Part shown: piece after piece, positions 1 through 7,088 of the stretch
Layout: the number at the start of each line of letters is the position of its first letter
How positions within the stretch are numbered: the first letter of the stretch is position 1
Origin: an uncultured Methanobrevibacter sp.
Lineage (GTDB): Archaea; Methanobacteriota; Methanobacteria; Methanobacteriales; Methanobacteriaceae
Assembly: GCA_902795935.1 (NCBI GenBank)
Contig: CADBMS010000223.1
Coordinates: 1-7,759 of the forward strand
DNA: 7,759 nucleotides
Direction of reading: 5' to 3'
Program-made: the position numbers and the translations under genes
Notes under the pieces: generated by a model
What the model saw: only the letters and a program-made list of their open reading frames with translations
Databases searched by the model: none
Told to the model about the DNA's origin: nothing

Positions 1-176
1 CACGTCCCACAGGATTAGTGGTGGTAAAGTTTTGACTGTAGGGTCAATATTAATTATCTTAATCTTGTGAACGGGTCAGGCATGGGAATGAGCAGCTCTA
101 ACAAGGACAGCTGATGCTTGTGGAGCAACGGGGTGGAGTTAGATTTTAGGATAACTGTGTCTTGGAATTTTTGTCC
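1..176 (+). ncRNA. ffs: Archaeal SRP RNA (7S RNA), 3' part, cut by window start
   Basis: This is the RNA scaffold of the signal recognition particle, which binds SRP54 and SRP19 and targets nascent secretory and membrane proteins. The S-domain is recognisable. A hairpin at 32-47 (TTGACT/GGTCAA) carries the tetraloop GTAG, a GNAR loop as expected for helix 6, which SRP19 contacts. From 67 the conserved GTGAAC leads into helix 8: GTCAGG, then CAT, a GGGA (GNRA) tetraloop at 84-87, ATG, then AGCAGC. The asymmetric/symmetric loop sequences CAGG and AGCAGC are the SRP54 site. Bases 7-13 can pair with 117-123 to close the domain. The 5' half of helix 5 and the Alu domain lie left of the window. The 3' end is approximate (before or at the T-run near 169-172), because helix 1 cannot be paired without the 5' end. 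The segment is clearly richer in GC than the surrounding DNA, as is usual for structured RNAs in AT-rich genomes. Confidence 0.88.
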
Positions 177-302
177 ACTTATGAACATGCCATTATAAAT
201 TCTATTACAAAAAGAGAAAGATTTATAATATATTAATTAATAAAGTTATTAATGTTATTTTTAGTAAAATTATAATAATTAATTTTATTATATATTAAAT
301 AT

Positions 303-387
<85 letters not shown>

Positions 388-446
388 TTTAATTTTAATA
401 TTTTCATAATATATTTAATATATTAATTATTAAATTAAATGAATAT

Positions 447-962
447 TTATTGGGATCCACAATAAGAGCTTTGACTTTCATTTTGTAATTGTGAATTAAG
501 CACAATAGTTCTTACAATATCTAAGGATATTGATGTTTCTTCAGCAATTTCTTCAATAGTTTTGCCCTCTTTGGCTAAACGAAGTATAACATTATCCATA
601 AATTCTCCCATTTCAATTATATAACCATCAAGATCATAAAATCTCATAACCATTTGTTTCCAGGGTTGTTCTTCTAATTTGTGTATGAATTCTATTTTTA
701 ATTCTTCAAGAACTTCTTGTAATATTTTAATTTCATCAGTTTCGAAATATAATTCCATATTATTTGAATATTTTTCTTCAGGAATATTTCTATTAATTAT
801 TCCTTCAAAATGACTTCGCTCATGTAAACATAAACCACTTTTAAAAGTCACATTTTTTCCAAAATCCATGTCCACTTCTTGTCCAAGTAATGTTGTGTAG
901 AATTTTTTAGATTCCTGAGCATCTTTTACAGTTAATAAGGTATTTATATAATTTACTTTCAT
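447..962 (-). CDS. VOC (glyoxalase/bleomycin resistance fold) protein with helical C-terminal tail
   Basis: This is a 171-residue protein. Residues ~5-118 look like a single vicinal-oxygen-chelate module: the start INTLLTVKDAQESKKFYTTLLG is the typical first beta strand and helix, and PWKQMVMRFYDLDGYIIEMGE (100-120) is the typical final strand pair, with Glu117 in the usual metal-ligand position. Members of this superfamily act on small molecules (glyoxalases, epimerases, dioxygenases, drug-binding proteins), and the substrate cannot be told from sequence. Residues ~124-155 (ILRLAKEGKTIEEIAEETSISLDIVRTIV) read like a compact helix-turn-helix, which is unusual for simple VOC proteins. The start is an ATG with GAAGTGA 4-5 bases upstream, resembling the methanogen Shine-Dalgarno. 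The gene stands alone, convergent with tRNA-Ser and divergent from the decayed membrane gene. The fold call is firm and the function unknown. Confidence 0.85.
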   Translation of the reverse strand: MKVNYINTLLTVKDAQESKKFYTTLLGQEVDMDFGKNVTFKSGLCLHERSHFEGIINRNIPEEKYSNNMELYFETDEIKILQEVLEELKIEFIHKLEEQPWKQMVMRFYDLDGYIIEMGEFMDNVILRLAKEGKTIEEIAEETSISLDIVRTIVLNSQLQNESQSSYCGSQ

Positions 963-1118
963 AATTTCACTTCTTGTTTTTTTATGAATTTCATCATTTA
1001 ATTGTATTTATAGTTACTATTAACTTAAACATGATTTTTTATTTTTTGATTTAAAACTTAATTTTTTATTATCTATTTAAATATAAATTTATTAATATTA
1101 TAAATAGATAGTTTATTT

Positions 1119-2328
1119 AATGTTTCACGATTTTTTGTTAAATGTGATGATGAATTATTGAATTTTAAGAATAGTCTTTGGGGTTCAAAAAGGTATTGGC
1201 TTGTTTATTCAGTTTTGATGTTATCATATGTTTTATTTAATGTTAATATTATGAATGCTTATTTTAATCCTTATGGGGCTTTTTATATTATTTTATTTTT
1301 ATTTTTATTTTTAGGTGTTTTTTGTATTAGTTACTTTTATGGCCATAATGATGATAATGGTTGTATAAGTCTACTTTTATGATTATTTTTCTTTTTTCTT
1401 TTTTAAATCCTATTATGCATGTTCCTGATGGGGTTGAGCATTTTGTTAGGGCTGAAATGATTTCTAAGTTGAGTTTTTCCAGAGTATGATGAAACTCATT
1501 TTGTATATGAAGGAATCACAGAAAAGGTTCATATTTAACAATACAATCTACTTGATTTAATTGATGAGTTTAAAATTACTCAAGTCAATGGTTATAATCT
1601 TATTAATTCTTCGAATGTTTTTGTTAATAGTGTTGGTTTTGTTCCGATTAATTCTACTTTAGTTAAATATCATTCGTTGATCATAATCCATTTTTTGGTT
1701 ATATTGCTCCTGCATAGGAATTACAATAGTTAAATTATTAAATTTAAATGCAATTTGTTATTGTGGTTAGGTATGTTGTTTAATTTATTGTTATATGTGT
1801 GCCTTGTTGCATTTGCAGTTAAAAAAACACCAATATTAAGATGCCATTAATTATATTTTTTCTGTATTTCTTTAATGTTAATCGAATCTGCTAGTTTGAT
1901 ATTGATGCTTTGATTAATGGCTTAACGATATTTTCTATTGCATATTTTTTTTAATATATGCTCTAAATTAGATATATTAAGCATAGTATTTGTGAAGGCT
2001 TTGACTTTTATTAGGTTTGTTTGTTTCTTGGGATTTTAATGAGTTGTTTTTGTTGTTGTTAGTTTGTGTGTTATCAACATTCTAAATTTATTTGGAAAAG
2101 TAGATTGGCTACATTGTTTGTGTTTTTGGTATTTTATATTGGTACTTTAATTGTTATTATGTTGGGTTGGGATTCTGTTGTAAGTTAACTGCTATTGGAT
2201 TTCAATCAAGGTATATTTATCTAGTATTAACTTTATTCTCCTTTATATTGTTGAATCATAATGTTATTAAATTTAAATTTGATATGTATTTAATTATTAA
2301 AGTCTTAGTTTCATATCAATTAATTTAA
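1119..2328 (+). pseudogene. Decayed DUF2142-like multi-spanning membrane protein
   Basis: No frame stays open, but the three frames together give one continuous membrane protein of roughly 400 residues. In order, they are: a hydrophobic N-terminal segment in the frame of 1119-1382; NPIMHVPDGVEHFVRAEMIS at ~1406-1465 in another frame; EYDETHFVYEG from 1482, with an in-frame TAA at 1536; INSTLVKYHS up to ~1677; DHNPFFGYIAPA at 1679-1714; IGITIVKLLNLNAI from 1714; LWLGMLFNLLLYVCLVAFAV from ~1761; FDIDALINGLTIFSIAYFF at 1895-1951; a membrane helix with LGWDS at 2105-2185; and GFQSRY at 2197-2214 with a last helix, ending at TAA 2326. The EHFVRA, GYIAPA, LWLGMLFNLLLY, DALINGL and GxQxRY blocks occur in that order in DUF2142 membrane proteins, which are thought to be linked to cell-surface sugar metabolism. 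At least five frame changes plus several stops show it is dead. The true start is unclear: an ATG at 1120 lies in a different frame from the N-terminal piece. The family call is from memory of its motifs. Confidence 0.72.
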
Positions 2329-2749
2329 TTACAATGTTATTCTTATTTTATTAATAATGATGATTATTTAATATTAAGAACTATGTTTGCAGTTTATGAA
2401 TTATTTAAATTTAAAATAATTCAATAACCTCAAAAAAGTATGATTTATTTAGTTTTTATATTATGTATATGATTAGGTAGTTGTTTATTCATTTTGTATA
2501 CAAATTAATTGTATTAACAATTTTCAGAAAAACAATATATGTGCAAAGAAATAATGTAGAATCAGTAATATAGTCATTTACGAAATTAATTTTATAGATT
2601 ATTTATAAATAACTATAAAAAAAGTTTTGTAAGCAACTATAAGTGTAATAAAAAGACTATTCTAAGGAACTAATCACAGTAGAAGTCTAATATTTTCATT
2701 AAGGAAACAAAATTCAAAAACACAATATACAACATCTACCAAACAACAC
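2329..2749. other. AT-rich stretch without recognisable gene
   Basis: About 420 bp between the decayed membrane gene and the end of the aminotransferase gene. All frames are broken at short intervals. The frame directly after the pseudogene's last stop stays open for about 35 codons (to roughly 2428) without a recognisable motif. A short palindrome-like TTATTTATAAATAA occurs near 2600, but with this base composition it carries little weight. No RNA-like GC-rich island is seen. It may be further eroded remnant of the pseudogene's locus. Confidence 0.5.
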
Positions 2750-2756
2750 AAAAAAA
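2750..2756 (-). terminator. U-tract terminator candidate downstream of aminotransferase
   Basis: Seven A residues on the plus strand give a T7 run on the minus strand, about 20 bases after the aminotransferase stop codon, in a generally T-rich minus-strand context. Archaeal RNA polymerase can terminate at U-tracts without a hairpin. There is no convincing stem here, so the call rests on position and the T-run only. Confidence 0.4.
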
Positions 2757-2777
2757 GAATAGGATTTCTACAAAACC

Positions 2778-3893
2778 CTAAATTTTAACATTCTTTAAAC
2801 GTTTCATTGCAGTTTCAATATTTTCATAGGAATTTGCATATGAAAATCTAACAAATTCTTTACCATTAGAACCAAATGCTTCTCCTGGAACACATATAAC
2901 ATCATTTTTAAAAGCTTCTTTGACAAATTTGTGGCCATTACCTACATTAGGGAATATATAAAACGCACCATCTGGGGAACTACACTCCCAACCCATATCA
3001 TTTAAACTATTGGTGATTAAGTTACGTCTAAGTTTAAATTCAGAAACCATACTCTTAACACAATCTTGAGATTCTTTTAATGCAGTTAAAGCACCATATT
3101 GGCTAATACTTGATGCACAAGCAGTGTTATACTGATGAATTTTTAATAATTCTTCAATAATCTCTTCTCTAGCAGTAACATATGCAATTCTAAAACCAGT
3201 CATTGCATAAGCTTTAGAAAAACCATTAATTAAAATTGCATTTTCTGTAAATTCTGCAGGACTATAATGTTTAACATCGTAAATAATTTTTTCATAAATT
3301 TCATCAGAAATAATTAAAATATTTTCATCATCAGCAAATTTACTAATACTCTTAACATCTTTTTTATCCATAACACTTCCAGTGGGGTTAGAAGGAGAAT
3401 TTAATATAATACATTTAGTTTTATCAGTTATTTTGTCTTCAACATCTTCTAAAGTCATTTTAAAATCATTTTCAAATTTTAAATCTGCAGAAACACTAAT
3501 TCCATTAGCTAACCTAACACAAGCATCATATGATAAAAAACTAGGGTTAGGAACAATAACTTCATCACCTGGATTAATTAATGCTTGAGCACACATATAT
3601 AATGCTTCACTAGCACCAACAGTAACAATTATAGAATCTGGATTAACATTAACATTATTATCTTTTTTCAATTTATCAGAAATGGCTTCTCTTAATTCAA
3701 AAAGTCCTTTATTAGGAGTGTACCCTGTAAAACCATTATCTAAAGCATTAATAACACTATCTTTAATATGTTTTGGTGTATCAAAATCAGGTTCACCAAT
3801 ACCTAAATTAATTGCATTAGAATTATTAACTTCAAACATTTTTCGAATTTGAGATAATTCAATTGTTTTAACTCTATTAGCAGGATTTATCAT
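2778..3893 (-). CDS. Class I/II (fold type I) PLP aminotransferase, aspartate aminotransferase-like
   Basis: This is a 371-residue pyridoxal-phosphate enzyme that transfers an amino group between an amino acid and a 2-oxo acid, probably aspartate or a related substrate. Visible motifs (numbered from the chosen ATG) are INLGIGEPDFDTP at ~28-40, GYTPNKGLFELREAI at ~57-71, NSPSNPTG at ~165-172, ISDEIYEKI at ~195-203 (the Asp holds the pyridine nitrogen), NGFSKAYAMTGFRIAY at ~223-238 with Lys227 as the Schiff-base lysine, and FVRFSYA at ~347-353 with Arg349 as the substrate carboxylate arginine. Length is normal for the archaeal family. The frame extends upstream to a TTG at 3902, but the ATG at 3893 is preferred: it has GGTGA just upstream, and MINPANRVKTIELSQIRKMF is a typical start for these enzymes. 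It lies 74 bp downstream of the radical SAM gene on the same strand, possibly as an operon. Exact substrate specificity is not decidable from sequence. Confidence 0.92.
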   Translation of the reverse strand: MINPANRVKTIELSQIRKMFEVNNSNAINLGIGEPDFDTPKHIKDSVINALDNGFTGYTPNKGLFELREAISDKLKKDNNVNVNPDSIIVTVGASEALYMCAQALINPGDEVIVPNPSFLSYDACVRLANGISVSADLKFENDFKMTLEDVEDKITDKTKCIILNSPSNPTGSVMDKKDVKSISKFADDENILIISDEIYEKIIYDVKHYSPAEFTENAILINGFSKAYAMTGFRIAYVTAREEIIEELLKIHQYNTACASSISQYGALTALKESQDCVKSMVSEFKLRRNLITNSLNDMGWECSSPDGAFYIFPNVGNGHKFVKEAFKNDVICVPGEAFGSNGKEFVRFSYANSYENIETAMKRLKNVKI

Positions 3894-3902
3894 ATTCACC
3901 AA
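3894..3902 (-). promoter_or_regulatory. Ribosome binding site deciding the aminotransferase start
   Basis: On the minus strand GGTGA lies two bases before the ATG at 3893 and matches the AGGTGAT-type Shine-Dalgarno of methanogens. Spacing is short but workable. It overlaps the TTG/GTG codons that would give a three-residue longer protein, which argues that those codons are leader and not coding sequence. Confidence 0.55.
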
Positions 3903-3967
3903 CTCTTAAAAGATTATTTGATAATATTAAATCTAATTTTTTAATTAATAAAAATTTGGACATATTA

Positions 3968-5521
3968 TTATGAATTACAAGAACCACAATTATAACAAAC
4001 ATTTTCTTCACACCAAGAAATAGGAGTATTGCTTTTAAAACGAGAATATTCTTTTTTCAAAAATTTTTCTTTAATACCAACATCAATATTATGCCACGGC
4101 AATTCATCATCTAAAGATTTAGCATAACTAAAAGATTTCCATTCAGTTAATGGAATCTTTTCTCTAGCAGATTTAAGGATAAAATCACTAATTTCAGTTC
4201 CAGAATTAGATAATACATATTGAATAAGACCCATTCGAGGACTATTAAATTTAATATTTAAATTTTTAAGTTCTTTTCTTAAAAAACGAATATTTGATTT
4301 CATACTTTTTAAATCATACTTTTCCCATTGTAAAGGAGTATGTGGTTTTGGAATTAAAGGATTAACACTAAAACTAATTTTTTTTTCATTTAATCCTAAT
4401 TTATTTAAATTTTTTATTAAATTAACCATATCTATCTGATCATTTCTAGTTTCACCAGGAATTCCTGTTAAAAAATACAATTTAACATTAAGATTTCTGG
4501 ATAATGCATTTTCAACAACATCAAAAATTTGAGAATCTAATATGTCTTTATTTAGAGCATTACGTAAACAAAAATTGGATTCTGGAGCTAAAGTAATTGT
4601 TTTAAGTCCACTTCTAACTAAAGCATCAATTGTATCCTCTGAAATAGATTCAATTCTTAAAGAGGGCACAGTTATACTATAATTATTATTTAATAACCAA
4701 TAACATAATTCATCAATATTTGAGTAATCAGAAGCAGAAGCACTAATTAAAGAAACTCTATTTAAACTACTAAGTTCACAACCTTCAGACACAATATTAA
4801 ATAATTTTTTTAAAGAAACCTCCCGTCTAGGTCTATACATATAACCTGCCATACAAAAACGACATCCTCGAGAACAACCTCGTGAAATGCCTAATAAAAA
4901 AGTAGATCCAAAAGCAGGTTTAAATTCAGGATTATCACTTTCACTCACAATTTGATAAAGAGGATGACAAGCATCATCTAAATTTTCAACAATAACTCGT
5001 TTAGCTAGATGATTAGGAATATAAACACCAGGAATATCTAAAAATGATTCAAGTTCTTCATGAGGATTATTAAGTTCTATAAACCTATCTAAAATAATGT
5101 TTAAAATATTATCTGCTTCACCAATAACAAATAAATCAATAAATTTTTCTATAGGTCTGGGATTAGAAGTAACACAAGGGCCTCCTGCAATAATAAATGG
5201 ATCATCACAGGTTCTATTTTTTTTTAATGGATTAATTCCGCTTTTATCTAACATTTTGATTATATTAAAATAATCTTGCTCATACTGTATTGAAAAAGAA
5301 ATTATGTCAAATGATTTTAAAGGTGTATTTGATTCTAAACTATTAGTGTATGGATAAACAACTCTTTCACACCATGTATTTTCTCGAGAATTAATAATTT
5401 CATAAATAATCTGAAAACCTAATGATGAACTTGCGGCACTATATAAATTAGGATAACATGAAGCTACTCTTAATTCTACTTTAGTTGGATTTTTCAAGAC
5501 AACATTATGCTCTTTTAACAT
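3968..5521 (-). CDS. B12-binding-type radical SAM protein, uncharacterised (TIGR03960-like)
   Basis: This is a 517-residue iron-sulfur enzyme. The N-terminal ~200 residues resemble the cobalamin-binding-like domain of this radical SAM class (VASCYPNLYSAASSSLGFQ at 19-37, SFDIISFSIQYEQDY at 70-84, FIIAGGPCVTSNPRPIEKF at 109-127, DLFVIGEAD at 129-137). The radical SAM core starts at GISRGCSRGCRFC, with Cys216, Cys220 and Cys223 as the CX3CX2C ligands of the 4Fe-4S cluster. LRIESI (288-293), TLAPES (310-315) and YFLTGIPGET (349-358) are core strands. The C-terminus has LPWHNIDVGIKEKFLKKEY (474-492) and a second cysteine group, Cys504, Cys509, Cys512 and Cys515, which could hold another cluster or zinc. 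This tail matches what I recall of the TIGR03960 family, whose bacterial members often carry a fused or adjacent DUF2344 domain; that domain is absent here. No reaction is established. The start is an ATG with only a weak GAGAT upstream. Confidence 0.88.
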   Translation of the reverse strand: MLKEHNVVLKNPTKVELRVASCYPNLYSAASSSLGFQIIYEIINSRENTWCERVVYPYTNSLESNTPLKSFDIISFSIQYEQDYFNIIKMLDKSGINPLKKNRTCDDPFIIAGGPCVTSNPRPIEKFIDLFVIGEADNILNIILDRFIELNNPHEELESFLDIPGVYIPNHLAKRVIVENLDDACHPLYQIVSESDNPEFKPAFGSTFLLGISRGCSRGCRFCMAGYMYRPRREVSLKKLFNIVSEGCELSSLNRVSLISASASDYSNIDELCYWLLNNNYSITVPSLRIESISEDTIDALVRSGLKTITLAPESNFCLRNALNKDILDSQIFDVVENALSRNLNVKLYFLTGIPGETRNDQIDMVNLIKNLNKLGLNEKKISFSVNPLIPKPHTPLQWEKYDLKSMKSNIRFLRKELKNLNIKFNSPRMGLIQYVLSNSGTEISDFILKSAREKIPLTEWKSFSYAKSLDDELPWHNIDVGIKEKFLKKEYSRFKSNTPISWCEENVCYNCGSCNS

Positions 5522-5552
5522 GATATAATCTCATACATTTAAAATTATTTTA

Positions 5553-5561
5553 TTATAAATA
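5553..5561 (-). promoter_or_regulatory. Possible TATA element of the radical SAM gene
   Basis: The minus strand reads TTATTTATAATAAAAT about 30-40 bases before the radical SAM ATG, a distance that would give a very short 5' leader. The whole intergenic region is so AT-rich that several alternatives exist, so this is only the best-placed candidate. Confidence 0.3.
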
Positions 5562-5567
5562 ATAATA

Positions 5568-5594
5568 TATACTTAATATAATATTTTAAGTATA
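5568..5594. promoter_or_regulatory. 27-bp inverted repeat between divergent radical SAM and coaD genes
   Basis: Arms TATACTTAA (5568-5576) and TTAAGTATA (5586-5594) are perfect inverse complements. The core between them is also symmetric apart from one mismatched pair (5577/5585), so 26 of 27 positions obey the symmetry with the centre at 5581. It lies upstream of the radical SAM TATA candidate, about 90 bp before coaD. It could be an operator for one or both genes. AT-richness raises the chance of coincidence, and no second copy was found in the window. Confidence 0.4.
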
Positions 5595-5682
5595 ATAAAT
5601 TATTATAATTTAATTGAATATTCATTAATTATAATTAAGAAATTTTTATTCAATAATATTATTAGTTGGGTTGCCAGAAATA

Positions 5683-6144
5683 ATGGTTAAAAAATATAAA
5701 AAAGTAGCAGTTGGGGGTACTTTTGATAAGTTTCATAAGGGCCATAAGCGTTTACTTGAAGAAGCATTTATTCATGGTGAGGAAGTTATTATTGGAGTAA
5801 CTTCAACAAGTTTTGCAGGAAAAAATGCTAAAATAGATTCTTGTAACACTAGAATGTCCAATTTGCATGAATTTTTAGAAACAAGATATCATCATAATTT
5901 TCATGTAGTTAGATTAGAGGATTCATATGGTCCAACGATATCTGAAAAAGAATATGATGCTATTGTTGTAAGTAAAGAAACTGAACAAGGTGCAATTACA
6001 ATTAATAATATTCGTAATGAACGAAAATTACCATTATTAGATATACTTGTTATTGAAATGGTATCTGCAGAAGATGGTCGTCCTATTTCATCTACACGTA
6101 TTCGTAAAGGTGAAATTGATATTATGGGAAATCTTATTGATTAA
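5683..6144 (+). CDS. coaD: Phosphopantetheine adenylyltransferase, archaeal type
   Basis: This cytosolic enzyme of coenzyme A synthesis joins ATP and 4'-phosphopantetheine to give dephospho-CoA and pyrophosphate. The 153-residue protein has the nucleotidyltransferase fold signatures: VAVGGTFDKFHKGHKRLLEEA at ~8-28 with the HxGH motif His18-Lys-Gly-His21, DAIVVSKET at ~92-100, and the C-terminal ISSTRIRKGEID at ~135-146, the ISSTxxR-type ATP-binding signature. Length agrees with archaeal PPATs. The frame also contains a TTG at 5671, but ATG at 5683 puts MVKKYKKVAVGGTFDKFHKG at the N-terminus as in homologues. Neither start has a clear ribosome binding site. It is monocistronic on the plus strand, divergent from the radical SAM gene across about 160 bp. 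Confidence 0.95.
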   Translation: MVKKYKKVAVGGTFDKFHKGHKRLLEEAFIHGEEVIIGVTSTSFAGKNAKIDSCNTRMSNLHEFLETRYHHNFHVVRLEDSYGPTISEKEYDAIVVSKETEQGAITINNIRNERKLPLLDILVIEMVSAEDGRPISSTRIRKGEIDIMGNLID

Positions 6145-6342
6145 AATTAATTTTTATTAAATATATATCAGAGTTATGATTTATTAACCAAATTTGGACT
6201 ACTATGGTTATATAATCTTTTAGTATCAAATAGATGTTTTTGGAATAGTATGATAATATTAGTGATTGTAGTGACTATTATCACTCATCTAAAATAAGTA
6301 TGCATTCCTTAAATCATTAACTTTTTAGTATTAGTCTAAAAC
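6145..6342. other. Intergenic stretch after coaD, no gene recognised
   Basis: About 200 bp between coaD and the terminator hairpin. Only very short reading frames exist (the longest from an ATG at 6250 is about 15 codons). A loose hairpin can be drawn from GATAATA near 6251 and TATTATC about 17 bases further on, or from AGTGAT and ATCACT in the same place, without a T-run after it. Nothing else is visible. Confidence 0.5.
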
Positions 6343-6371
6343 ATTAAGGCATAGCCTTAATAATTTTTTTT
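6343..6371. terminator. Hairpin terminator between convergent coaD and pilin-like gene
   Basis: ATTAAGGC (6343-6350) and GCCTTAAT (6354-6361) form a perfect 8-bp stem with an ATA loop, followed on the plus strand by AATTTTTTTT (T8 at 6364-6371). On the minus strand the same stem follows the pilin-like stop codon by a few bases and is followed by GTTTTAG. It is strongest for the plus strand but could serve both convergent genes. It is the clearest GC-containing stem in the intergenic DNA of this window. Confidence 0.7.
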
Positions 6372-6376
6372 GGAAG

Positions 6377-6550
6377 TTATAACCTATTTATTATAGAATT
6401 TCTAGCAGCATCAACAACTTCACTAATACTTTCAGAGATGGTGCTTGTAATTCCAGTCACATACCCTGCTATAATTAATACTACAACCAATATTGCACCC
6501 ATTAATAAAATCATTTCTGCACTAATCTGACCTTTATCATCAATTAACAT
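6377..6550 (-). CDS. Small class III signal peptide (pilin-like) protein 1
   Basis: This 57-residue protein starts MLIDDKGQISAEMILLMGAI. Gln8-Ile-Ser-Ala-Glu12-Met-Ile-Leu-Leu16 fits the archaeal class III signal motif QxSxExxxL exactly, with cleavage expected between Gly7 and Gln8 by an EppA-type prepilin peptidase. A single hydrophobic helix (13-36) forms the pilin core helix, and a short polar tail (37-57) follows. Such proteins assemble into pili or stay anchored in the membrane as surface proteins. The frame is open to an ATG at 6586, but ATG 6550 is preferred: it has GAGGTTA about 5 bases upstream, keeps the leader short as in this family, and leaves room for a transcript starting ~25 bases downstream of the TATA element at 6607-6616. 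Upstream regulatory DNA is shared with the second pilin-like gene. Confidence 0.85.
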   Translation of the reverse strand: MLIDDKGQISAEMILLMGAILVVVLIIAGYVTGITSTISESISEVVDAARNSIINRL

Positions 6551-6565
6551 AGGTTTAACCTCTTT
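6551..6565 (-). promoter_or_regulatory. Ribosome binding site deciding the pilin-like protein 1 start
   Basis: The minus strand reads AAAGAGGTTAAACCT immediately before the ATG at 6550. GAGGTTA is one mismatch from GAGGTGA, the core of the methanogen Shine-Dalgarno, at a good distance. The alternative ATG at 6586 has no such element and would sit about where transcription is predicted to start. Confidence 0.6.
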
Positions 6566-6606
6566 ATTATTATTCAAAAATATCATGTTTATATTATTTA
6601 AACTAA

Positions 6607-6622
6607 CATATATACTTTTTTG
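6607..6622 (-). promoter_or_regulatory. BRE/TATA-like promoter of pilin-like gene 1
   Basis: On the minus strand the sequence is CAAAAAAGTATATATG: a purine run like an archaeal B-recognition element followed directly by a TATA core. It lies about 60 bp before the chosen ATG, predicting a leader of roughly 35 bases. The same string, at the same distance from the palindrome, stands before pilin-like gene 2. Confidence 0.65.
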
Positions 6623-6647
6623 GATATAATCATATATGGTTATATAT

Positions 6648-6665
6648 TTGTGATTTATTTCACAA
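6648..6665. promoter_or_regulatory. Palindromic operator candidate, copy 1
   Basis: TTGTGATTTATTTCACAA has perfect 6-bp arms (TTGTGA/TCACAA) with a 6-bp spacer. The layout TGTGA-N6-TCACA is the same as bacterial CRP sites. It lies upstream of the BRE/TATA element of pilin-like gene 1, a position more typical of an activator site. The second copy is exactly 710 bp away, with arms identical and spacing to the TATA element identical (26 bp). Confidence 0.7.
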
Positions 6666-6670
6666 GATAC

Positions 6671-7050
6671 GTAATTAGTTAAAAATTATCATAAATTGTT
6701 AATAATTTTAGATTTTTTGAATTTAATGTAGTTTTTTTTATTGTCATGTTTTTATTATTTTATAATATTCTTATTTAGTTAGATTAAAATAATTGTTAAA
6801 TTATTCAGAATAATATGTATTTTTTGCTTAAATAAGTCTTAGTATATTTATTATGATTCAGATAATTTTATTTTACTTTGTTAAGTTAAATATTTAAAAT
6901 TATCGTTATGAAAAAGTTTAAGGAATATTTTGAATATTTATAAAATATATTAAATAATAGATTATTTTATTAAACTATTTTCATAAATAAATATATTTTT
7001 GGAAAAATATTTTTTCTGAAATTGTAAAAAAACGATGAGCTTTTGATTTG
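6671..7050. other. AT-rich stretch between the two pilin-like genes, no gene recognised
   Basis: About 380 bp of extremely AT-rich DNA. Only short frames occur, for example an 11-codon one from the ATG at 6908 (MKKFKEYFEYL). No third pilin-like leader (no GQxxxE-coding stretch) is found on either strand, and no further copy of the TTGTGA palindrome. Unlike the divergent layout at the right-hand copy, no gene starts rightward from palindrome copy 1. Confidence 0.5.
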
Positions 7051-7087
7051 TAAAAACTACTCAGTTGGAGTTTTTTTATTACTCCAA
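7051..7087 (-). terminator. Terminator candidate of pilin-like gene 2
   Basis: TTGGAGT (7065-7071) and ACTCCAA (7081-7087) form a 7-bp stem with a 9-base A/T loop, starting just after the stop codon at 7089. On the minus strand it is followed by GAGTAGTTTTTA. On the plus strand a different short stem (ACTC 7059-7062 with GAGT 7068-7071) is followed by T7, so a plus-strand terminator is an alternative reading. Confidence 0.5.
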
Positions 7088-7088
7088 T

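Noticed and set aside
489..505. TTGTGAATTAAGCACAA, resembling the pilin promoter palindrome
   Set aside because: The arms are only TTGTG/CACAA with a different spacing, and it lies inside the VOC coding sequence, not at a promoter.
1158..1382. A 74-codon plus-strand frame from a TTG that could be called a small membrane protein
   Set aside because: It has no ATG or ribosome binding site, and its sequence continues into other frames as a DUF2142-like protein, so it is the N-terminal piece of a pseudogene and not an independent gene.
2330..2760. Clusters of short A/T repeats and a TTATTTATAAATAA palindrome suggesting a CRISPR array or origin
   Set aside because: There is no regular repeat length or spacing and no repeat-spacer pattern; this is explained by extreme AT content.
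3382..3588. Plus-strand 68-codon frame
   Set aside because: It lies wholly inside the aminotransferase gene on the opposite strand and has no recognisable motif; it is an antisense shadow.
5671..5682. TTG start adding four residues (MPEI) to coaD
   Set aside because: The ATG at 5683 gives the usual N-terminus of archaeal PPATs, and the TTG has no ribosome binding site.
7010..7070. Possible C/D box small RNA (CTGA followed by CGATGA, near 7016-7036)
   Set aside because: The boxes match the consensus only partly, the outer C and D boxes and a closing stem are missing, and such short strings are expected by chance.
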